A stretch of DNA of 64,000 nucleotides from Punctularia strigosozonata HHB-11173 SS5 (lineage: Eukaryota > Basidiomycota > Agaricomycetes > Corticiales > Punctulariaceae). A program made the position numbers and the translations under genes. The DNA is taken from NCBI RefSeq assembly GCF_000264995.1, contig NW_006767440.1:552787-616786 (forward strand). Direction: 5' to 3'. The notes under the pieces were generated by a model. The model saw nothing but the letters and a program-made list of their open reading frames with translations. It had not been told where the DNA came from and searched no databases. Shown piece after piece: positions 1 to 11,732 of this stretch (positions within the stretch are counted from its first letter, which is position 1; each line of letters starts with the position of its first letter).

Positions 1-1221
1 CAAGTGTACATGCAGGATGTGTATATAAGCTGGGACTATATGGAATGATATGATATCACAGAAGGGGCCATGCAAAAGTGAGGTGTCAGCAGTAAAGTAT
101 CAATTCCCAACTCAAACACTTATATCTACATTTGGTTTCTAAGCCCCTTGGACATGGACTAGTTCCTCATGTTATTGACACTGCAACCACATTCTATGTC
201 AATAGTTTTACTACCCCTCATACCTATAAGTCAGTCCTATAAATTGTCTGTCATCTGTCATGATTTGACAGTTTTATGGGATTTCTTGGCTTTTTTGTGA
301 CATTTTAGACAGAATATAGTCATATCATGAACCATATATGTAGATATGTAGAAAATTACCAGAGGGGGCTTTTCCTGATGTTATTGTGCAAATACACATC
401 AGAAGCCCATGGACAGCCTTGTGCATTGAACTTGGCCGTACGCAAACTGAAAATTTGGCCAGCTAGACTCCAAATCCATGCACAGGGAGGAAGGAAGCTT
501 AAATGAGTGAAAATAGTTCAAAGAGTAGATGATGTAGGGGTCAGGGCAGGACATCAGTCCATTAGGGAGCGATGGTGTCAACAGGCACAGCACAGTCTTA
601 CACAGGAATACAATAAGGGCCCCGAGTGGGACATGGAACGAAGGTCAAGGGAGAAAAATGGATGAGACACACGCACGAAAATCTGTAGGAGAGGTACAAA
701 CACGAACAACATGGACGGTCGTCTGCGTAAGAAACAAGTAATGTCCAGAGTTCAGCTGAACAAGGACAGTTTCCATCCATCATCTCTGAAACCTTGAGTT
801 ATAAGGGTAAAGTAGCAGACAGCATCTCGATGATTGTGTTCACAATGAACACATGCACCTACCAAGGGGTGCAGCGTATCTCCTTAAACCTGCTGTCCAT
901 CACCGTTCTTGTAAAAGCATAGATCCCCACAATTTCTGTATCGTGGGCGGGCCCAATGGCAATTCGTGATCGTGGTGGGTTGAAAACCTGGGAGTCGGAA
1001 CCTGCGCGCATCAGTGCGCGCTATACCCCCACGTTGATGATAGCGGGTTACACTGACACTTCCGCATGGGAATTTTCCCACTCAAACAAGCACATGCAGT
1101 CGAAGAGACAGTCCCAATCCGTTTTTTGATTGTGTGGGTATGAAAAGCTGTCAACTGCATGCACGAGTTTATGGCTACAAACCAGTCAGTGGAGCTCATT
1201 AGCAGAAATGAAAGGTCTTCC
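1..1221. other. AT-richer left flank without a recognisable gene
   Basis: The first ~900 bases are visibly richer in A and T than the rest of the window, and the only open frames are short and look random. No splice-site chain, family motif or terminal repeat is seen. It may be intergenic DNA or an old insertion that continues outside the window. Confidence 0.4.
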
Positions 1222-3539
1222 TCACCGTGTCAACCAATAGACATGGACCTCATGTTTGACAGCACACAAGATATGCAATTGTTCGTCATCCACAACATCG
1301 CGTGTGGAAGCGCCGCTGAAATATTGGAAGTCTTTGGTGAGTAGAAACAGCTTTCCATCGTAACTTTCTTCCTCCAAGCTCCGAATGCGACCAATATATG
1401 ATACCGAGCCTTCTATGGCCATCAATGGCATGATTGGAATATATCCTTCTGACAATCGATGGCGTGATACCCATCGGAGATTCTGGAGTCCACGAAGAGG
1501 CGCCATGAGTCGTGCGTAATGCTCGTCCTTACGATACAGTCGCAAGGCGGGGAACGGATCTTGGTAATGATCGTCAAAGACCTTTCGGAAGTACATCAGC
1601 TCGCAACATGGGGAAAGACTCGACATGTTCAGCAAACCTGGGGAGATGTCCTGAAGGGACTGCCAGATATGCCCACTACTATTCCGGTGCACGCAAGACC
1701 GATAGGATCATCTTCACAGCGCATGGTAAGCCATTCTCGATATGACGAGGGAATATAAAGCGAGTTTGTTATAGCATGTTGGTGTAAATATGCTCGACTG
1801 TGCTCGTCCCACCATGGGGCAATGAACTCGATGTTGTGCATTGTGCTGACATCTAGTGGCATTCTATTTCGCAATTCATAGTCAGTATCCTATCGCAGGT
1901 GAAGTGAAGGCTGGAAGTGGCTCACTCTTTCAGGACGCATACTATCGCAAATGCGAGCCTGTCAAGCACCGCTGCAGAAGGTGCGCGCTTTATGCTTCTG
2001 TAACGCCGGCGTTGCAGATCCATCGGACCCATTGACCACTCGGTCAGCATCGTGAGGCGAGAATCAGAGAGTGGGTGTTTCCATGATCGAAACAGGCGCG
2101 ACATCGGATCTTCTGCGGTGCACAAGCATTTCAACTGACGAGCATCTAGTTTGCTGCTCCAAATGTGCATTGAAGCATCCAGGGAGGCATTTCCCAAGAG
2201 GCGACCATGTTGCTCTTCCAGAACCGCGCCGAGAATGTCGATGATTGAGCGATTATGAGTCATCATCTCGGGAGAGTGGCTCCTAAAGTCATGTAAGGAT
2301 CATTCTATCCAGACCATCGAAAAAACCGACCTCAGTTCCAATACTGATAACCATAGGTTCACGCAATTGCTTGCGTTAGCAATCATGGCGCCCTTGGTGT
2401 ACACTATAATGAGCAGGTCCGACAGAACAGTGTAGAGAATCGGATCTGTGCATGTGGACAGACAAGACCATAAATACGCAACAATGTCGGGCGTGAAGCT
2501 GACTGTTGACAGTGATAGAGCCCAGAGAGCACTCCATTCTACCAGGTAAGAGCTCAGGCAACTGATGGCCACCAGTTGGATGTCCGTATACCTGAGATGT
2601 ATTCATGCTCATAAGCGTCGGGAACCGATAAAGACGATGATTTCACTAACTTGATAAGACCAAGCACCACCTTGAATTGCTTGTCCATGCGTTTGGTCAA
2701 TGCCGCAAAGCGGGTATCTGTTCTTGATGCGTACAGTGTTCGGCCCGAGTCCCATAGCGCTGAACGTAAAGCATCCAGCTCGTTAATTTGGCTGAATCCC
2801 CTTGATTCTACTACAGAGATGAGAGCTCGACGCGATGGAGCAAGGAGCATTGCTCTCGAATGCCTGTCGGCGAAATCTAGACTTCGCAGGAGCCGCAGCA
2901 ACGAGGGTTCGACATCCAAAGAAATGAACACAGGAACAAAAACCCGATGGAGGGAGCAAAAGGCGGTGATATATTGCAAGGACACTGCTCTCGAACTCGT
3001 GTTGGATACGCTGAATGCAAAAAAAATCTGAGTGATTGTTCGTCGGAGAACGAGGGGGCTCACTTCAACCACCGGACAAGTTTCAGACATGCTTTGCGTA
3101 TGCGCTTGTTTTCCGACAGCACCTCGAAAGCCGGGTCCCGACAATACGTGCACCACAGAGAGCGAGATGTGAAGAGATGTCGGAAGAGTCCTGGCAAACT
3201 CGAATGTCGCTTGATTCCCCGGAATGTCTCGCTGACATCTTCCTCATGCTGGCATCGCAACGTTCTAGTGGGAAGCGTAGGTATGTCGGCGGCGCTCCGC
3301 AAAGCTTGGGATATGGTCGCATCTGGTCCATGTCCGAGCTGAACGGCAATGTTGACCATGACCTTGTCGAGATAAGCGCCGCAAAACGTCAAGAGAGCAT
3401 CGAGAGAGCGCCCAGGGCCAATCAGACCATCGTCTGTATCATTGGTGCTTGAGGCGATTGATGTATGGTCAACATCGAGAGGAGACATCCAAGAAACTTC
3501 GCGACTCGGAGACATAGCGCTGGGACATGTAAAGCACAT
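1222..3539 (-). CDS. Uncharacterised multi-exon protein
   Basis: I do not recognise this gene. On the minus strand a chain of open exons starts at an ATG at 3537-3539 and ends at a stop at 1222. Plausible exon joins lie near 3070-3030 (donor GTCCGG or GTGAGC), 2590-2545, 2315-2250, 1920-1860 and 1720-1650; the last join could not be fixed. The product would be roughly 600-700 residues, with no signal peptide and no transmembrane run. A leucine- and serine-rich helical segment (YITAFCSLHRVF region) sits in the second exon, and a charged stretch near the end reads like a substrate or chromatin protein only vaguely. It resembles the fast-evolving orphan proteins of mushroom fungi. Exact exon borders are uncertain. 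Confidence 0.5.
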
Positions 3540-4577
3540 CGACTCGGGGGGATATGCACCAGCGAGTGCTTATACGTAGTAGTAATGCTTGCTGCCGAAA
3601 GGCAACAAACTAGACGTACCGAGCTGTGTAGAGCTATACGCTCGTGCCTATAACAACCGTCGCGAAGTCGACGCTGTGAGTTGGCAGTGGCGAAGCGCAG
3701 CTGCTACATGCTCCCAGGTTCGCGAAAGAGGCACCTAGATAAGGACGCGCAGCCCAAACATTCACAGATCATTCACAGATCGACTGCGCAGGGCAATGCA
3801 GGGGTATAGATACATATTTTGGTGTTGGGCCGTGAACTCGCCTCTCATCGGAGCAAGGCTGACTTCATCCCGGAGACCGTCATGTCGAGTACCCGAATTC
3901 ACGCGAGTTAAATTGCACTGGCGAAAACATGTTCAAGCCACATTATGTCGCGAACTGGGCTGAGACATTAGTTGAGACTGTATCTTGCATAGTGATTGGT
4001 TCGGTACGAGACCCGGAGTGGACCAGGATGAGTGGCGATCGTGCACGTGAAGTGTTGCGCGTGCCTTGCAGAATTGTCGACGTCGGTCGGGCCCGCGAAT
4101 CCGGGATTCGCCCTCAGCAGGGACGATAGAGAAGCCAGGATGTGGCAAAGAAGGGGGAAAATTAGTTCTGTATTGCTTTCACTTTTGGTTTCTGTTCGGT
4201 AAGAGGTACAGTGTATAACATCGGTAAATTTCGTAAACAGACATCAGTATCATGACGAATTGCAAGTGGATAGAGACGAGGCGAGCATTGAAGACATTCC
4301 AGAAAAGACAAACAGCGTTTTGAATCAAGCGGATCGTTACAGCATCGAGCGATTGGTGGCATCGTCGTCTTGCGACACCCAGGCCCCTTCTGCCATCTCG
4401 GCGTCTCTTGGACGTCGGCGATGGATGGCCGACATGCATATGCAGGCGCGCAACAGCGCTCAGGCTCAAACCGGCTGGCGGCGAGTCGACCGAGCGTCTC
4501 CGGCGCGTCCGTCGCAGACGTCAAGCATATGGGTCGGCAGACGTACAAGGAGGTTAGCTGGTCATGACTCAGACCGT
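3540..4577. other. Intergenic stretch between two minus-strand genes
   Basis: No supported gene. It holds a small 11-bp direct duplication (ATTCACAGATC, about 3761-3782). The right part (about 4150-4577) is probably the 3' untranslated region of the EDC4 gene. The long frames crossing 4162-4986 are shadows of that gene. Confidence 0.4.
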
Positions 4578-7500
4578 CTAGCGGGAGCGACCGAGCGCCT
4601 CTTGCACGTCCGAAATGGTGCGTACGGTGTCGTTGAGAACGGGAGAGCCTCCCGGGAGGATGGACAGCCTCTGCTTTGTGGTGTTCAGCATCTGCTGAAC
4701 GTTGGGGAGCACTCGCGAAACATAGGGTGAGATCATGTGGTGAGATGGGTTCAGGGTGTTCGCTGCGCGCAACAGCCACCACAGCGTAACCTTGAATGAC
4801 TCGTCCGCCGGGGAGGTCTCGGCGATGGTGGCGGAGAGCCGGTGCACAAGCGTGAGGATCACGGCCTGGGAGAGGGGACCGTTGCCGGTGAGGGGCATGA
4901 CGACCTCCGGGTTGGACCGCGCTAGGAGCTCGCGCAGCTGCTGGGGATCTTGCGTGCCCAGAACGGTAAGGTAGGTGTCGTCCCACTCGTCATTTTGCAC
5001 GGGCCGTGGTACTTGTTGCGGGGCGGTTGCTACCGCCGGAGGAGGGATGGCGGGGTGCGAGGCCTGGGGAGCCGCAATGGGCTGGGAGAACCACGGCTGC
5101 TGCTGCAAATTGGGCTGCTGCTGTATGTACGGGCCATGGGTCGTCGACGACGGGTAGCTCGACACAGGCGGATTGGATATCGGCATTGGTCGCGTATGCG
5201 GTGAGTTGAAGTTGCCGGACAACGATGGAGAGCCCTTGTTGCCTTGGTTCAGGCTCAGATACTTGACTTGATCGTTGAGCGAGCGAACGGATTGCTCCAA
5301 GTCGCGAACAAGAGTCTAGAATAGATGTTATAATCGGCCTCGCCCACGTCGAGCATTCCTACTCACATCTTGCGCACGGAACGCATCGGTCTGCCAGGCC
5401 AGTACATCCTTCTTGAGGCTGAGCATCTCGGCGTGCATCTCCCGTGTCAGGTCCTGATGCAACTGGGAGAACTGTTGCGTGTACGCAGGGATGAGCGTCT
5501 TCGTCACCGTGTCCTTGACATGCCGCTCGATCGCCGGAGTGATGTTGGACGCAAAGTTGCGCGCAATCTGGTTCGATACATCAGATCGAAGGAGCAGTCT
5601 CTCGACCTCGGCGGGCAGGCTCTGGAAAGACGAAAGGCAAAAACGCATGAGCACATTCCATCGCATACATTGCCGATAAGATAAAGTTTCATTAGACGGC
5701 ACAGCTTACCTGCTTGATGGCGTCCGTGAGAGACTTGGTGACATGACCGTCGAGCGCGGACTTGATCTCTGTCCGGGTGATATTCTCCAGGCTGGGCAGG
5801 ACCGAGTTCTGCACCTCGCTTTTGACGGCCACCTCGACGACGCGTGTCGTGTTCTTCGTCAGCTCCGTCGAGATGAGCTTGAGTATCTTCTCCTGCCGTT
5901 GGAAATCGGCAGCCTGCTCGCTCGCGCGCACTTCCTCCATACGTTGATCTGAGAGAGATCGCGGTGAGGGTTCTGGTCAAGCCGCGGGAAGACAAAGGTT
6001 CAGCCCCGAAGAAGACGCTTACGTTGCTTATCGAGCTCCTTCCCGACCAGACGACCAAGTCGGGTATGCAAGTTCTCCTCCAGCTTCCGGATCTCCTTCG
6101 ACAGCGCTGATCCGAGCGCGCCCTCAGTGATTCCGGTCCCCTCGACTGCCTTGCCCTTGTCTTTGCCGTGGTCGTTTCCGCTGCCGCTGCTCTCCTTTTC
6201 CTTCCACCCGACGTTCTTGCCCTTACCCTTGCCTTTCGGCTCCGCCTGCCTCGGCTCCTCGCGCGCGAGCTCACTGTCCAGCTCGTCCGTAGGCGGGGTC
6301 TTGGGACGCTGCACTGCCGGCACCGGCTCGCGAGCATAATCCCTGGGCGACGGACCCGAAGTCGTCGGCGGGGGTGCCGGCACAGCCGAGCGCTGCGACC
6401 TGCCCTCCGGCTGCTGCTTGGGTTCCGCCGGGGGCTGAGGGGGCTGGGCGTAGGACGGGGGAGGGTGCACCGCCGGCGGAGGGGTGTACTCTGGGAATTT
6501 GCTCGCCGTCGACACGAGGGCGTTATCGTACCACTCCCTGCGGATCAGCACCTGGTCCACACCGCTCGAGTGTACGGAGAACGCGACGAGCGCGAGCTCG
6601 CCAGGCGGGACCTTGGCCGCGACGCACGCCGCGTGCGCCTCCTCGCCCGTCGGGTCTGCGTCCGCCGTCAGGATCACGAAGTGGATTGTGGGCTTCGGGC
6701 CAGCGAACTCGACGAGCTGGTCGACCCATGCCTTGCCGACCTGCTCCTCAGGCGAGCCGAACGCGGCCGGCGGCTCGAACGCCAGCCGACACGCGAGCAT
6801 GCTGTCCCGACGGTTGTTCGCGACCCAGAGCGTCTGTATGCGCGAGTCGTAGCACGCATGGCTGAACATCTCCGGGTCGTCGCGAGCACCATTAACGAAC
6901 CGAATAGTGGACAGCACCGTCTTGTTAACATGCGGGAGCAGCTGATAGATAGTGCCCTTCCGGCGGCCGAGGATCACACCGTGGTCGTGCAGTATGAGCG
7001 AGGACGGCGTGTCCTCGCCCGGGATCTTGGCCGACCAGAATGAGGCGCGATCGTGGATCGTCCAGTAACGGAGCACCGAGTCATCGGAGATTGTTGCGAG
7101 GCCGTAATTGAGCACGTCAAAATCGAACGCCACGAGTGGCTGCAAAACTTCGTCAACGGTTGCCACGGGATGCAGAATCAATACAGGCGACGTACCGAAG
7201 GGATAGAGAAGACATCGCCGACACGCTGTAGCTCATTCTGCGGGACGGGGTCGCCGCCGAAAAGGTGCGCCGCTTCCTCGATGTTGATCAAGTAAATCTT
7301 CGTCTCGGACGCGACAGCGACCGTGTTCGCCTGCTTGGGGTGCCACTTGACGGAGTGCAATGCCTCGCCATCAAGAGCCGGGAAGACGCAGAGGAGGATT
7401 CTTCCCCTAAGCAATCGCAATGAGTCCAAGGAAACAACAAATACGGACGACGACGCGCCACTCACAATGCATCGTCGGTGACGACTTCAGGAAGCTCCCA

Positions 7501-9487
7501 GACGACAAATCCGCCGTCCGAGGTCACGCCGGCAAGCCTGTTCCCGAAAACGGCCATGTCGTTGACCACGGTGGACGGCGGGAAGGTGGGCGGGAGTTGA
7601 AGCAGCGTACGGTCACCGCTTGAGCGTGAGATGACACGAACACGACCTGTACATATAATGTCAGACGGCCAGTGAGCTGTGTAGTAACCACGGAGCACAC
7701 CTTTGGTCATAGCGTATGCGACCCAGTGCGTCGCGCCGATAGTCGTGCCCGGCAAGAAATTCTGGTCGACCTTGACGAGCGCGATAGCCGTCGACTTGAC
7801 GAGGTCCTGACTTGCCCGGATCTCGTCCAGCGGCTGCGACACATCGAACACGATCTGTTGGCCTTGTGACCTGGACGTCCATCGTCAGTCAGCACCGAAT
7901 ACCCGGGCAAGGTGCAGTTGAAGAAACGTACTCGGGGCTGCCGTAGCTCCTCCCTTGCTGTCCCTGCAGCTGAGACTGGGGCTGCTGCTTGCCGCGTCCC
8001 TTGCCACCCTTTGCGCCGGGAACAGGCGAGCTCCTCTCGCGCCGGTGACCCTGAGATTGCCCCTGCGGGGCCGGCGCACCGATCGCGTGCCCGAGCGGGG
8101 ACTCGACCGAGCGTCCTGACGACTGCTGCTGCAGGAGCGGCCTCACCTGCGACTGAACCGGCGCCTGCTGCTGCTGCGCACGCGGGGGCGAGCCCCTCGG
8201 CGACTGCACGCCCTTCTGCAAGATCTGCAGGGGCGCGGGCGGCGCCTGGCCGCCATGGCCGACGTTCTGCGGCTGCTGCGCGACGGGCGTGAGCTCCTCC
8301 GAATTGTAGTACGAGTCATATTGAGGCGAGGACGAGGACGAGGGCGGGACGCCGCGCGTCAGCTGCTCCATCAGGTTCTCGACGCTCTTACGCTTCGGGT
8401 CCATCGCCCAGCTGGCGAGGCCACGCTCCTCCTGGTTGGCTTGCACCCCATGAGGAGATCCTTGGGCGGCGGGCCCCTGGCTCGCAGTGGGCACGGGGAG
8501 CGGCTTGCTGCCACCCGCGGGCTTCTTGCCAGAAGAAGCGAGCGCGTCGAACGGCGATATGAACTCGAACATCGACTTCGGCGGCGACGGCTGGGGCGGG
8601 GGGAGGTCCTGGTGCGCGATCTGGTGCGTGAGGCCGGGCTGAGGGGCCGGAGGAAGCATAGGTCCGATGGGCGGGAGGCCGTGAGTCTGCGCGTGCGGCG
8701 AGTTGATCATCTCGAATGGGTGCGGCGGGGGCGCGTACGAGGCCTGCTCGCTATTGCCGGCGTGGAAGTACTCGGGCTCCGGGCCCTGGGACGGGAAGAA
8801 TTGCTGCTGTTGCTGGGGTTGAGGCGGAGACTGGAGGTGAGGCTGCGACTGCGACTGGGGAAGGGGATGCGGCCCGTATTGAACGTGCTCGGGTGAGGCC
8901 TGCGGGGCGGGGACGGTGCCCATGAGCTGCTCGAGGAGCACGCGGCCTTGGTCGTTGGACGCCGACGAGGACGGCTGGACGTGACTCTGCGACGACCCGG
9001 GCGGCGTCGGGATCTGCTGCGGCCCTCCTTGAACTGGAACTTGCGACGGGAATGGAACGGGCTGGCCTGCGGGATGCGCGGGGGCGACGGAGCCGAGTAG
9101 CGAGAGCAGCGCGCTCTGCCGGTCGGCCGACGTCTGCGACTGCGACTGGGCGGACGAGTGCGAGGCAACAGACATGGGCGTCGTGGGCGCAGAGTTGTTC
9201 GGGATCTGCTGCTGCTGCTGTTGAATCGCGGCCCCTACGATCTGCGAGACAGACGACGCGGGTGCGTACTGCGAACCGTTGCCGGGCTGGTTCAGATTGT
9301 GGAACAGGGCGTCGAGGTGGCTCGGCGACGTCGACTGGGCCGGTTCCCTGTAGGAAAGCGTCGGCGACGGGCGCTGGTGCGGAGGCTGCACGGACGGTCC
9401 TGAGCCTGCCGCCGTGCCGTCGAGGCTGGCAATGTCGGGAGTCGACGGGCCACGGCTGTAAAGGGTGTCGTGCGCGGAACGGTCCAT
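4578..9487 (-). CDS. EDC4/Ge-1-like mRNA-decapping scaffold
   Basis: Scaffold of the mRNA decapping complex in P-bodies, expected to bridge the Dcp1-Dcp2 enzyme and other decay factors. Eight exons can be joined by hand: 9487-7932, 7870-7701, 7646-7466, 7406-7196, 7139-6023, 5948-5710, 5621-5367 and 5315-4578. They total 4467 nt, a whole reading frame of 1488 residues, close to animal EDC4 (about 1400). Order of parts: a Gln/Pro/Ser-rich disordered N-terminus (1-515) with short poly-Q; the Ge-1 WD40 region (about 519-790, including VKWHPKQANTVAVAS and FDFDVLNYGLATISDD); a Pro- and Lys-rich linker; a long coiled coil (about 890-1240); and a C-terminal helical domain with a YLTVLGTQDPQQLRELLAR motif. 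All introns are 51-88 nt GT-AG. Family assignment rests on domain order and WD40 text; the fission yeast counterpart is Pdc1. Confidence 0.85.
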
Positions 9488-11411
9488 CTGATGGGCTGGC
9501 CTGATTTATGAACAGAGGGGAGCGGGCGGAACGGTGAAGGGAAGGAGGGGAGGACGAGGGGGATGGAGATGAGATGGGCCGCACAGAGATTTTGGGCGAG
9601 GCGACTGACGCAAACAGCGCGCTGAACACGCCGTAGCCTCGTGTCGGCCCTTGCCCACGCTCAATCGCACGCTATCCTGCGCTATCGTCCCGCGACGTAC
9701 GTTCCCGGAACGATAAGGCGTGTTCGCTACGAATTATCAGAGAAATAGCGCGCCAATCATCCCCCTTTGTTGTTCGTTCATCGCACCCATTGTGCGAGGC
9801 GGGTTCGCGTCCAGGTCCACGACCGCGCCATATCACGAATGCTAACGGCTTGCGATTGCCCTCGAACCTGAAGACTATCAGTACCGCACTTATGTCGCCA
9901 GAGTTCCAGAAATGGGAGTCGTCTATATGCGTCTACATGGATCTATATGTGCCTATATGCGCTCAATCTCGGACAGTCGTCGAGGGATTGTCCATCTCTC
10001 GCCGCCATGTTTTCCAATACGGTCGATTGCCTACAAACGCCGTCATGGGAAATCCGCTCCGCAAGTACGTACTTTTCGACATACAAGAGGATATCCATCA
10101 CAGCCAGACAAAGACTCGGTCCAGCCGCACAGGACAAAGGCATCACATTCACCTCCTTGGTCGTCGGACAACAACACGCTCAAACCCCGGATTTTGTACC
10201 CCCTGGCCGACCATGGAGTCATGGCGTTATCCCGCTACTGCTGTCCAATGACAGGCTATCTTATGTTTTCGTTAACGCGCATACGGCGCTTCATCCGCAG
10301 AGGATTGCATGCAATCTCCTTTCACGCCAAAACATGCGGATGAAAGCCGCTGACAAATTATCTTTGTAGCCCACACCCCCCAGGAGAAGGCTGCTTCCCG
10401 TTGGCCATGCCGGAGTGGAGCAGGAATCCGCTAAGCGATAACTTCCTTCGGGTTGCCCATAGACCCAGAACAGCATGATAGCCAGGCTGACTGGAAAGAC
10501 GCTAGATCCTCGTGTTCGCGATTACCACGTCCGCTACGGACTTTATCCACGTTATCTCCGCGAGGATAGGGTATTCAACGTTTCTTCGCGACATATGCCC
10601 TAACGGACGAATCCAGAGTAATACACACGTTCGCGTCAAATGATCATACATCCAAGGCACGTCTACCCCGACCTCGCAATCTACCCGCCGACCCGGCTGG
10701 CCCTGCGAACCCCAAAGCTCCCTAATCGCTCACTCGAGGAATACACGCAACTTCATAAGCGCCCTAGGACAGCCAGGACGGCGCGTGTTCGAAGCCGTGA
10801 GATTCAATGCGGCAATATGTAGCCCTTCCATCGCGCCTCCCGCACCGTTGCTGTATGCTCCTGCACCAGTCGGATGCCCAACGAGTCCACTTGTATATGT
10901 CGTTGAATGGAATGATATGTTCGCTCTCTGCTTTCCAACAGGACCGAAGACCATTCAATGGTCTGATGGACGACCCAGCACAAGTAACGGATTTTCATTA
11001 TTCGCCGACCGCGGATCCTGATTGTGCCCGCATGTTCACCAAAGCTGTACCGAGAGGTACAGCATCTTTTTCAGGCTGCGGGATATCTCCACGCCGAATA
11101 TCCATATGCGCTGCCGCCATCAATTACGACGCGGAATAGTTCGGTCAAAAAAGTCCCTCTTGGGCGTGCCTGACGTTCGGCCGGACGGGCGCGAACGCCT
11201 CATATCAGGCACTTTCACATCCAGATCTCGCGGACTGGCGCGGCGAAGCGGACGGGTCTAAGTATTGCTGGGTGGCTCCGTTGTAAGCCTAAAAAGACGC
11301 TTCGGTGAAGTGCCAGTCGGCGAAGTGCATGCGGGATTGCCGCGGACGTGTCGAGACAACGGCGGTGGCGCGGATATCAAATAGCAGACAGTGCCAAACA
11401 CTAGCAAAGGG
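9488..11411. other. Intergenic region upstream of EDC4 and of metallothionein 1
   Basis: About 1.9 kb with no supported gene. The part next to 9487 should be the EDC4 promoter and 5' UTR; it is purine-rich just upstream of the start. The part next to 11.4 kb should carry the control region of the metallothionein gene, but I could not point to a specific metal-response element. Confidence 0.4.
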
Positions 11412-11417
11412 TATAAG
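11412..11417 (+). promoter_or_regulatory. TATA-like box of metallothionein 1
   Basis: TATAAG lies 78 nt before the start codon at 11490, followed by a C/A-rich leader without ATG in the final stretch. The spacing fits a short-leader, inducible fungal gene. Confidence 0.5.
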
Positions 11418-11489
11418 TAAGCGCATGCCCGCGATCTCTGTTCCTCAGCAACTCACTCACCTACATCCATCACCATCTACAAACACAGA

Positions 11490-11732
11490 ATGTTCACCGT
11501 CAGTCCTGCCTCCCACCTAGAGTCACGACCTTTCTACTTACCATCGTTACAGACCACCACCGTCCCCGTCGACACCGCCGAGGGCTGTGCCGCCAACGGC
11601 TGCAAGTGCTGCAACGAGGCTAGCTGCCAGTGCTGCTCGCCGTAAGTCAGATATGGCGTGTGCCTTGTACGTTGTCGACTGACGACACTCCCGGATAGCT
11701 GCGCGTGCAAGCCTGGCGCATGCACGTGCTGA
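11490..11732 (+). CDS. Metallothionein, 43 residues, 11 cysteines
   Basis: Small cysteine-rich protein expected to bind Cu(I), Zn or Cd in thiolate clusters in the cytosol. Three tiny coding exons: 11490-11498 (ATG plus two codons), 11553-11641 and 11699-11732, joined by 54- and 57-nt GT-AG introns. They sum to 132 nt. The product has 11 Cys out of 43 residues, no aromatic residue except one Phe near the start, and two Cys-Cys doublets (CKCCNEASCQCC), then CACKPGACTC at the end. The ending matches the CxCKPGxCxC tail of basidiomycete metallothioneins and of the second copy at 14965. Exon layout is identical to that copy: a 9-nt first coding exon, then a 34-nt last exon. The gene is too short for ordinary gene callers. 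Confidence 0.82.

Noticed and set aside
960-1060. tRNA- or SINE-like word on the minus strand (GGTTCCGACTCC with a nearby TAGCGC)
   Set aside because: The B-box-like word has an extra base, the A-box does not fit and the spacing is far too short for a tRNA.
6168-7043. Long plus-strand frame opposite EDC4 (also 8255-8896)
   Set aside because: Antisense shadow caused by high GC at third positions; Arg-rich, no family text.
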